Below are positions 6,094 to 11,456 of a stretch of 11,456 nucleotides of DNA, one piece after another. The translations under genes were made by a program, and so were the position numbers. The notes beneath the pieces are model-generated. The model did not search any database. It was not told the origin of the DNA and saw nothing but the letters and a program-made list of their open reading frames with translations. Every line of letters starts with the position of its first letter. Within the stretch, counting starts at the first letter, position 1. The stretch spans positions 1 to 11,456 of the forward strand of contig JAJXTL010000090.1 of NCBI GenBank assembly GCA_021783855.1, written 5' to 3'. This DNA is from Pseudomonadota bacterium. GTDB lineage: Bacteria; Pseudomonadota; Gammaproteobacteria; Burkholderiales; Gallionellaceae.

Positions 6094-7107
6094 ATGAGCT
6101 TTCAACCCGTAAAGTTCTACCAGACCGGCACCTACACCGTCGGTAACCGTCTGTTAGCGCCCAATGAGCGCAGCGTGCAGGCGGACGAGGGGCGCAACAA
6201 CTCGATCAACTCCGGACATCGCGCGTGTCAGGGTTGCGGCGAGGCGCTGGGCGCGCGTTACGCAATCGATGCGGCGATGGCCGAGAGCAACAACCAGTTG
6301 ATCGCGGTCAATGCTACCGGCTGTCTGGAAGTCTTTTCCACCCCCTATCCCGAATCATCCTGGCAGGTGCCGTGGATACATTCGCTGTTCGGCAATGCAC
6401 CGGCGGTGGCCACCGGCATCGCGGCGGCGATGAAAGTGAAGGGAAAAACCGACGTGCGCGTGGTGGCACAAGGAGGAGACGGCGGCACCACCGACATCGG
6501 TTTCGGCTGCCTGTCAGGCATGTTCGAGCGCAACGACGATGTGCTGTACATCTGCTACGACAACGAGGCCTATATGAACACCGGCGTGCAACGCTCCAGC
6601 GCCACGCCGCCTGCCGCACGCACCGCAACCACCATGCCGGTAGGTGCAGAACCCGGCAACGCATTCGGCCAGGGCAAAAACCTGCCGGAAATCGCCATGG
6701 CTCATCAAATACCGTATGTGGCCACCGCAACGGTCGCCGATCTGCGCGATCTCGAATATAAGGTCAGAAAGGCAATGGGTATGCACGGTGCTCGCTACCT
6801 TCATCTGTTCGTACCCTGTCCGCTGGGCTGGGGCACTGCCTCGCATGACACCATCCGCATCGCGCGACTTGCCAAGGAGTCCGGCATGTTTCCGGTATTC
6901 GAGGCCGAGCACGGCGAGGTCACCGGCGTGCTGAAGATACGTCACAAGGTGCCTGTGACAGACTATCTGCAGCCGCAAAAGCGCTTCGCACATCTGTTTG
7001 GTAAACACGCGCATCCGGAAACCGTGGCGCGCATACAGGATATCGCCGACCGCAATATACGCAAGTACGGATTGCAGGACGAAGGAGAAAACGATCATGC
7101 AGCATAA
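6094..7107 (+). CDS. porB: Pyruvate/2-oxoacid:ferredoxin oxidoreductase, beta subunit (TPP-binding)
   Basis: This 337-residue protein is the thiamine-diphosphate subunit of a 2-oxoacid:ferredoxin oxidoreductase, a cytoplasmic enzyme interconverting pyruvate (or a related 2-oxoacid) plus CoA with acetyl-CoA, CO2 and reduced ferredoxin. The TPP/Mg site is clear: GDGGT (128-132, Asp129) and DNEAYMNTG (156-164, Asn157). Four cysteines are placed like the proximal [4Fe-4S] ligands of pyruvate:ferredoxin oxidoreductases: C45 and C48 (ACQGCGEAL), C77 (ATGC) and C242 (VPCPLGWG). Substrate cannot be fixed from sequence, but PYPESSW and the neighbouring flavoprotein favour pyruvate. AGGTGG (6084-6089) supports the start. 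The gene overlaps the next by 11 bp. The alpha subunit that normally accompanies it is not in the window. Confidence 0.9.
   Translation: MSFQPVKFYQTGTYTVGNRLLAPNERSVQADEGRNNSINSGHRACQGCGEALGARYAIDAAMAESNNQLIAVNATGCLEVFSTPYPESSWQVPWIHSLFGNAPAVATGIAAAMKVKGKTDVRVVAQGGDGGTTDIGFGCLSGMFERNDDVLYICYDNEAYMNTGVQRSSATPPAARTATTMPVGAEPGNAFGQGKNLPEIAMAHQIPYVATATVADLRDLEYKVRKAMGMHGARYLHLFVPCPLGWGTASHDTIRIARLAKESGMFPVFEAEHGEVTGVLKIRHKVPVTDYLQPQKRFAHLFGKHAHPETVARIQDIADRNIRKYGLQDEGENDHAA
7082..7087 (+). promoter_or_regulatory. Ribosome binding site fixing the start at 7097
   Basis: AAGGAG lies 9 bases upstream of ATG 7097, within the last codons of porB. It favours 7097 over an in-frame ATG at 6998, which would overlap porB by more than 100 bases and add residues foreign to the family. 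Confidence 0.7.
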
Positions 7108-8719
7108 ACCCTTCGCGATCACGTTGAAGCCGGGCACGTCGCTGGCCAATCTAACCGGCACCTGGCGCACCGAACGGCCCGTTTATCTCGACCGCCTGCC
7201 GCCGTGCAACAACGCCTGTCCTGCCGGCGAAAACATACAGGGCTGGCTGTTTCATGCCGAATCAGGCGATTACGAGCAGGCCTGGCGCGTGCTGGTACAG
7301 GATAATCCGCTGCCCGCTATCATGGGGCGCGTGTGCTATCACCCCTGCGAAGGCGCATGCAACCGGGGCCAGCTGGACAATTCGGTCGGTATCAACTCGG
7401 TTGAACGATTTCTGGGCGACGAAGCCATCCGTCGCGGCTGGAAATTCGACGCGCCACCCGCCGCTACCGGCAAAAGGATATTAATCGTGGGTGCGGGGCC
7501 CTCAGGTCTGTCGGCCGCCTACCATCTGGCGCGCAGGGGCCATAGCGTCGAAATACAGGAAGCGGGACCCTTGGCCGGCGGCATGATGCGTTTCGGCATT
7601 CCCAAGTATCGATTGCCGCGCGATGTGCTGGATGCGGAAGTGCAGCGCATCCTCGATCTGGGCGTGACGTTAAAACTCAATACAAAAATCACCCGCATCG
7701 AGCAGAGCATGCAGGGCTTCGATGCGGCCTTTCTCGCGGTCGGCGCGCATATCGCCAAACGCGCGTTTATCCCGGCAGGAGACGCGGCGCACATCGTCGA
7801 TGCGGTGTCGCTGCTGCGTTCGATGGAAGGGGAAGACAAGCCCATGCTGGGACGTCGCGTGGTGGTATATGGCGGCGGCAACACGGCGATCGACGTCGCA
7901 CGCACTGCCAAACGGCTGGGCGCAACGGATGCAATCATCGTCTATCGACGCACCCGCGAAAAAATGCCCGCACATGATTTCGAAGTGGAAGAGGCGCTGC
8001 AGGAAGGCGTGATGATCAAGTGGTTATCCACCATCAAACAGGCCAGTGAGGGCACACTTACCGTCGAAAAAATGCTGCTGGACGACAAGGGCATGCCTCA
8101 GCCGACCGGCGAATATGAAACGATGGAAGCCGATTCGCTGGTGCTGGCGCTGGGTCAGGATGTCGATCTATCTTTGCTCGAAGGCGTGCCGAATCTTGAA
8201 ATCAAAAACGGCACGGTCGTCGTATCGGATAACATGATGACCGGACACCCAGGCATCTTCGCGGGTGGCGACATGGTGCCCTCCGAGCGCACCGTTACGG
8301 TAGCGGTCGGGCACGGCAAGAAGGCGGCGCGCCACATCGACGCCTGGCTGCAAGGAAAAACCTGTGAACCCATGCCGAAACATGAACTGGCGGACTTCTC
8401 CCGTATCAACCCCTGGTATTATTCGGATGCCGACAAGACCGTGCGGCCGATGCTGGATCTGATCCGCCGCCGCACCAGCTTTGACGAGGTACAGGGCGGC
8501 CTCAACGAGACCAACGCCTTGTTCGAGGCGCGCCGCTGCCTGTCCTGCGGCAACTGCTTCGAGTGCGACAACTGTTACGGCGTATGTCCCGACAATGCGG
8601 TGATCAAACTGGGTCCGGGCAAGCGCTTCGAGTTCAACTATGACTACTGCAAGGGCTGCGGCCTGTGCGTGACGGAGTGCCCGTGCGGCGCAATCAAGAT
8701 GGTACCGGAAGAGACCTGA
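7097..8719 (+). CDS. GltD-like FAD/NAD(P)H oxidoreductase with C-terminal ferredoxin domain (POR-associated)
   Basis: This 540-residue iron-sulfur flavoprotein resembles the glutamate synthase small subunit. The N-terminal Fe-S domain has C37-x3-C41P and C80-x3-C84-x3-C88, lacking the extra CxxC that opens the GltD motif. The FAD fold begins with GAGPSG (132-137) and the pyridine-nucleotide fold with GGGNTAID (259-266), then VYRRTREKMPA; a second FAD-contact region reads GGDMVPSERTV. The C-terminus is a bacterial ferredoxin-like domain with CxxCxxCxxCxxC...C (C481-C497) and C518-x2-C521-x2-C524-x3-C528P, so about two further clusters are likely. It is not an ordinary GltD: no large subunit is nearby, and the added ferredoxin domain and porB overlap indicate that it passes electrons between NAD(P)H and the 2-oxoacid oxidoreductase, filling the delta/ferredoxin role. 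The stop overlaps the next start as TGATG. Confidence 0.87.
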   Translation: MQHKPFAITLKPGTSLANLTGTWRTERPVYLDRLPPCNNACPAGENIQGWLFHAESGDYEQAWRVLVQDNPLPAIMGRVCYHPCEGACNRGQLDNSVGINSVERFLGDEAIRRGWKFDAPPAATGKRILIVGAGPSGLSAAYHLARRGHSVEIQEAGPLAGGMMRFGIPKYRLPRDVLDAEVQRILDLGVTLKLNTKITRIEQSMQGFDAAFLAVGAHIAKRAFIPAGDAAHIVDAVSLLRSMEGEDKPMLGRRVVVYGGGNTAIDVARTAKRLGATDAIIVYRRTREKMPAHDFEVEEALQEGVMIKWLSTIKQASEGTLTVEKMLLDDKGMPQPTGEYETMEADSLVLALGQDVDLSLLEGVPNLEIKNGTVVVSDNMMTGHPGIFAGGDMVPSERTVTVAVGHGKKAARHIDAWLQGKTCEPMPKHELADFSRINPWYYSDADKTVRPMLDLIRRRTSFDEVQGGLNETNALFEARRCLSCGNCFECDNCYGVCPDNAVIKLGPGKRFEFNYDYCKGCGLCVTECPCGAIKMVPEET

Positions 8720-9072
8720 TGGGACTGATTTCACAACCGCTACTGATCACAGCTTTCATGCTCGCCATATCAAACCTGTTTATGACTTTCGCCTGGTATG
8801 GCCATCTGAAAAACATGGCGGCCTCTCCCTGGTATGTCGCCGCTCTGGTAAGCTGGGGCATCGCGCTGTTTGAATACCTGATTCAGGTTCCGGCGAATCG
8901 CATCGGTTACACCATGCTTAGTCTCGGGCAGTTGAAAATCCTGCAGGAAGTCATCACACTGTCGGTCTTTGTACCGTTTGCCGCGCTGTACATGAACCAG
9001 CCGTTGAAATGGGATTACCTGTACGCAGCGCTGTGCATGATGGGCGCGGTGTATTTTATTTTCAGAACTTAA
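8719..9072 (+). CDS. DMT_6 (DUF486) family small membrane protein
   Basis: This 117-residue protein is almost entirely four hydrophobic helices, at about residues 6-26, 36-55, 75-92 and 97-115, the size of DUF486/DMT_6 proteins related to drug/metabolite transporters. The family hallmark EYLIQVPANRIGY (52-64) follows helix 2. The transported substrate, if any, is unknown for the family. ATG 8719 overlaps the previous stop as TGATG, which decides the start; an in-frame ATG at 8665 would only add residues overlapping the ferredoxin domain upstream. It lies in the middle of a tight operon, but its small size and unknown role give no functional tie to the flavoprotein or to mpl. Confidence 0.85.
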   Translation: MGLISQPLLITAFMLAISNLFMTFAWYGHLKNMAASPWYVAALVSWGIALFEYLIQVPANRIGYTMLSLGQLKILQEVITLSVFVPFAALYMNQPLKWDYLYAALCMMGAVYFIFRT

Positions 9073-9075
9073 ATA

Positions 9076-10422
9076 ATGAACAAACCAGCACACATACACA
9101 TCCTCGGGATCTGCGGCACCTTCATGGGCGGCATTGCCGCCATCGCCAAACAATCAGGCTACCGCGTCACCGGTTGCGATGCCAATGTCTATCCGCCGAT
9201 GAGCACGCAGCTACAGGCACAGGGTATCGAACTCATCACCGGCTTCGGCATCGAGCAGCTTGAACTCAAGGCTGACGTTTACGTGATCGGCAACGTAGTC
9301 ACCCGCGGCAATGCGCTGATGGAAGAAATTTTGAATCGCAATCTGCCTTATGTCTCCGGTCCGCAATGGCTGTCTGACACCCTGCTGCGCGATCGCTGGG
9401 TGCTGGGTGTGGCGGGCACGCACGGCAAGACGACGACCGCGTCGATGCTGGCCTGGATACTGGAACATGCGGGGCTCAATCCCGGCTTCCTGATCGGCGG
9501 CGTACCGCAGAATTTCGACATTTCGGCGCGCATCACCGAGTCACCGTTTTTCGTCATCGAAGCCGATGAATACGACACGGCATTTTTCGACAAGCGTTCA
9601 AAATTTGTCCATTACCATCCGCGCACCGCGATTTTGAATAATCTTGAGTTCGACCACGCCGACATTTTCGCCGATCTTTTAGCGATTGAAACCCAGTTTC
9701 ACCATCTGGTGCGCACCATACCGGGCAACGGCCTGATCGTTTCCAATGGCCGTGAAGCATCATTAGGCCGCGTCATCCAGCGCGGCTGCTGGACACCGGT
9801 GGAACAGTTCGGCGCTGAGAGTGGCTGGAACATAGATTCCGAAAACCGTGTCACGCTGAACGGCAAGCTGCAAGGCACGCTGCACTGGGACTTGCTGGGC
9901 GAACACAATCGCATGAACGCACTGGCAGCGCTGGCCGCCGCGCGTCATGCCGGCGTGCCCATTGCGCTGGGTCTGGAGGCTTTGGGCCAATTCAAGAACG
10001 TGAAACGCCGCATGGAAATTCGCGGTGTGGTGAACGGCATCACCGTTTATGACGATTTCGCCCACCATCCCACGGCCATCGATACCACCGTCGCGGGGTT
10101 GCGCCAAAAGGCGGGAAGCGCGCGAATACTCGCGGTACTGGAACCGCGCTCCAACACCATGAAACTGGGCGTGATGAAAGATGCGCTGCCCGGGAGCCTG
10201 AAAGACGCCGATCTGGTGTTCTGCTATTCAGGCAACCTGGGCTGGGATGCGAAGGGTGCGCTGGCACCTATGGGTGAAAAAACATTGGTCATCGATGATC
10301 TGGATGCCCTGATCGAAGTCATAGCAGCAGCCGCTCTCCCCGGCGATCACATCCTGGTGATGAGCAACGGCGGATTCGGCGGGATACACGACAAGCTGCT
10401 CAAACGATTGTCAAACTGCTGA
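9076..10422 (+). CDS. mpl: UDP-N-acetylmuramate:L-alanyl-gamma-D-glutamyl-meso-diaminopimelate ligase
   Basis: Mpl recycles peptidoglycan by attaching the recovered tripeptide L-Ala-gamma-D-Glu-meso-DAP to UDP-MurNAc with ATP, in the cytoplasm. The 448 residues show the Mur-ligase layout. The N-terminal UDP-binding domain begins HILGICGTFMGGIA, and its CGTFM is characteristic of Mpl (MurC has GIGG-GM). The central ATPase domain has GTHGKTT (114-120, Lys118), EADEYD (162-167) and NLEFDHADIF. GEHNRMNALAA (275-285) joins it to the C-terminal domain, which has YDDFAHHPTAI (325-335) and LEPRSNTMKLG. Length is normal for Mpl. The gene starts 3 bp after the DMT_6 stop with no clear Shine-Dalgarno site, so translation probably depends on reinitiation. 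It ends 3 bp from the stop of a convergent gene; I saw no terminator hairpin between them. Confidence 0.95.
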   Translation: MNKPAHIHILGICGTFMGGIAAIAKQSGYRVTGCDANVYPPMSTQLQAQGIELITGFGIEQLELKADVYVIGNVVTRGNALMEEILNRNLPYVSGPQWLSDTLLRDRWVLGVAGTHGKTTTASMLAWILEHAGLNPGFLIGGVPQNFDISARITESPFFVIEADEYDTAFFDKRSKFVHYHPRTAILNNLEFDHADIFADLLAIETQFHHLVRTIPGNGLIVSNGREASLGRVIQRGCWTPVEQFGAESGWNIDSENRVTLNGKLQGTLHWDLLGEHNRMNALAALAAARHAGVPIALGLEALGQFKNVKRRMEIRGVVNGITVYDDFAHHPTAIDTTVAGLRQKAGSARILAVLEPRSNTMKLGVMKDALPGSLKDADLVFCYSGNLGWDAKGALAPMGEKTLVIDDLDALIEVIAAAALPGDHILVMSNGGFGGIHDKLLKRLSNC

Positions 10423-10425
10423 GTC

Positions 10426-11190
10426 TCAAAGCTCGAACACGTGACCGCGCTGCAACATCTGCGGACTGAATTCAGCAACGGCTATTTGAACTTCGCACAT
10501 CGTTTCCTGCTCATGCCCGGCTTCCAGATGCACGACAAACAGCTCCACCTGACGATGCAACAGGCGCAACCCCTGCACCAGCAGATTTGCCGTCATGTGG
10601 CCGGAACGCGCGGCTCCGTCTGCATTCCTGTTGCGAAAAGTGTTCTCAATCAGCAGATACTTCAAGTTTTCGACATGGTTTAACGCCTCCCAGAAATCCG
10701 CGCAGAAAGTGCTATCGCCGCTGTAAACAAGACTGGCGGCGCCACTGTCGACCCGGTAGGCAACGCAGGGAATGGCATGAAGCGCCGGCAGCGCAGTGAA
10801 AAGGCGTCCATCCACTTCTATCGTTGCGCCCGATCGTAACGGAAAAAAACGGATGTAAGGATGGTCAATTGTTGGCAGCACAGTGTAATCAGGCCACAGA
10901 CGTCCGTTAAACAGGTGTTCCCTGAGAGTCGCGATGCTCTGCGGCAGCGCATATACCGTCAGCGGTGCTTCGCGAAAACCGCCTGCGGCGTCGGCCAGCA
11001 TCGGCAGCAACGCACAGTGATCGAGATGTGCGTGGGTGAGAAATACGGTATTGACGGCAATGGATTGCGCAAGCGTCAGCTCGCCCGCACCGGTTCCGGC
11101 ATCGATCAGTATGTCATCGTCCACCAGATAGCAGGTCGTGCGAAGTTCACCCGTAATGCTGCCGCTGCAACCCAGCGTCGTGATACGCAT
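10426..11190 (-). CDS. Metallo-beta-lactamase-fold hydrolase, class II cAMP phosphodiesterase-like
   Basis: This 254-residue protein has the metallo-beta-lactamase fold. THAHLDHCALLPML supplies the metal ligands H53, H55, D57 and H58; H138 (LPALHAIPC) and D159 (VYSGDST) are further likely ligands, and a GHMT block (197-200) resembles the SKHMT-type segment of class II 3',5'-cyclic-nucleotide phosphodiesterases. HAHLDH followed by Leu-Leu recalls that family's signature but departs from it (Cys-Ala-Leu after DH), so cyclic-nucleotide hydrolysis is only a family-based guess; another phosphodiester or thioester is possible. ATG 11190 is chosen over the upstream in-frame ATG at 11214 because GAGGGG (11195-11200) lies 4 bases before it, and MRITTLGCSGS is the usual start of the fold. 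It follows ntrC by 39 bp on the same strand and probably shares its transcript. Confidence 0.82.
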   Translation of the reverse strand: MRITTLGCSGSITGELRTTCYLVDDDILIDAGTGAGELTLAQSIAVNTVFLTHAHLDHCALLPMLADAAGGFREAPLTVYALPQSIATLREHLFNGRLWPDYTVLPTIDHPYIRFFPLRSGATIEVDGRLFTALPALHAIPCVAYRVDSGAASLVYSGDSTFCADFWEALNHVENLKYLLIENTFRNRNADGAARSGHMTANLLVQGLRLLHRQVELFVVHLEAGHEQETMCEVQIAVAEFSPQMLQRGHVFEL

Positions 11191-11194
11191 AATT

Positions 11195-11200
11195 CCCCTC
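11195..11200 (-). promoter_or_regulatory. Ribosome binding site fixing the start at 11190
   Basis: On the minus strand GAGGGG sits 4 bases before ATG 11190. It is the only good site near the two candidate starts and shortens the protein by 8 residues compared with the longest frame. Confidence 0.65.
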
Positions 11201-11229
11201 AAGCTGCCAGGCAACGGATAGCCAGTACC

Positions 11230-11456
11230 CTAACTTTCTGCATCCCCCAAATTCAACTCCTGTATCTTGCGCGTCAGCGTATTGCGCCCGATGCCGAGCA
11301 GAGTAGCGGCTTCGATGCGTCGTCCATTGGTGTGATGCAGCGCTTGCAGAATCAGTGTACGTTCAAACTGTGCAACCAAACTGTCCATGATACCCTCATC
11401 CCCGCGCTGCAAAGATGCGTCAACCTGACCGGCAAGCGCGGTGATCCAATCTTCGG
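11230..11456 (-). CDS. ntrC: Nitrogen regulation response regulator NtrC, C-terminal part (5'-partial)
   Basis: The frame is open to the right window edge, so only the last 74 or so residues are seen. They form the linker and Fis-type helix-turn-helix of NtrC: FERTLILQALHHTNGRR, then the recognition region IEAATLLGIGRNTLTRKIQEL. GRNTLTRKIQEL at the very end is highly typical of NtrC (NR-I) and separates it from other sigma-54 activators. The full protein would carry a receiver and an AAA+ sigma-54 activation domain to the right of the window and control nitrogen-assimilation genes with NtrB. A TTG at 11410-11412 is in frame but is internal coding, not a start. Confidence 0.88.
   Translation of the reverse strand, partial: EDWITALAGQVDASLQRGDEGIMDSLVAQFERTLILQALHHTNGRRIEAATLLGIGRNTLTRKIQELNLGDAES

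Noticed and set aside
6225..6761. A long open frame (178 codons) in another phase within porB.
   Set aside because: It lies wholly inside porB, and its product is a low-complexity Arg/Gly/His-rich string typical of an alternative frame in GC-rich coding DNA.
6514..7170. A 218-codon minus-strand frame opposite porB.
   Set aside because: It is the complement of clearly functional coding sequence, has no recognisable domain, and has no ribosome site; a shadow frame.
7097..8719. True glutamate synthase small subunit (gltD).
   Set aside because: There is no gltB nearby, the first CxxC of the GltD motif is missing, a ferredoxin domain is added at the C-terminus, and the gene overlaps porB.
8168..8734. 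A 188-codon minus-strand frame opposite the flavoprotein's C-terminal part.
   Set aside because: The opposite strand encodes conserved FAD and ferredoxin motifs with matching cysteines, which explains the openness of this frame.
10400..10445. Bidirectional terminator between mpl and the convergent hydrolase gene.
   Set aside because: Only 3 bases separate the stop codons, and I could find no stem with a U-run in the surrounding bases.

Overview
The window looks like chromosomal DNA of a proteobacterium, probably a betaproteobacterium. The evidence is the NtrC C-terminus at the right edge, the Mpl protein, and a pyruvate:ferredoxin oxidoreductase beta subunit paired with a GltD-like iron-sulfur flavoprotein, a pairing I associate with Nitrosomonadales/Gallionellaceae-type organisms. 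That placement is inference. Two parts differ in character: a defence (restriction) island at about 1-6074, and a GC-richer metabolic and cell-wall part at about 6094-11456.

Left part (1-6074, + strand) is the 3' portion of a type I restriction-modification locus. It opens with the 3' end of a conserved hypothetical gene of the kind seen in hsd operons. Next come an N-terminal stub of a RhuM-family DNA-binding protein (76 codons), a 16-codon stub that looks like the start of a BRO-family antirepressor gene, a full AlbA_2/HATPase-type ATP-binding protein, an AT-rich 135-bp gap, and full-length hsdR (1081 aa). The stubs and the ATPase gene are joined by ATGA stop-start overlaps, so two deleted genes appear to have left only their translational relay. 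No methyltransferase (hsdM) or specificity (hsdS) gene is in the window; they are expected to the left.

Middle part (6094-10422, + strand) is a tight operon. It holds porB (2-oxoacid:ferredoxin oxidoreductase beta), a GltD-like FAD/NADPH/Fe-S protein overlapping it by 11 bp, a four-helix DMT_6 (DUF486) membrane protein overlapping by TGATG, and mpl (murein tripeptide ligase) 3 bp further on. The first two probably form an NADPH- or ferredoxin-linked pyruvate synthase module. The alpha subunit (porA), usually next to porB, is absent here; restriction DNA lies where it would be expected.

Right part (10426-11456, - strand) converges on mpl with 3 bp between stop codons. It holds the 3' end of ntrC (glnG), followed 39 bp downstream by a metallo-beta-lactamase-fold hydrolase resembling class II cAMP phosphodiesterases. 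I saw no tRNA, rRNA, CRISPR array, insertion sequence or convincing strong terminator.
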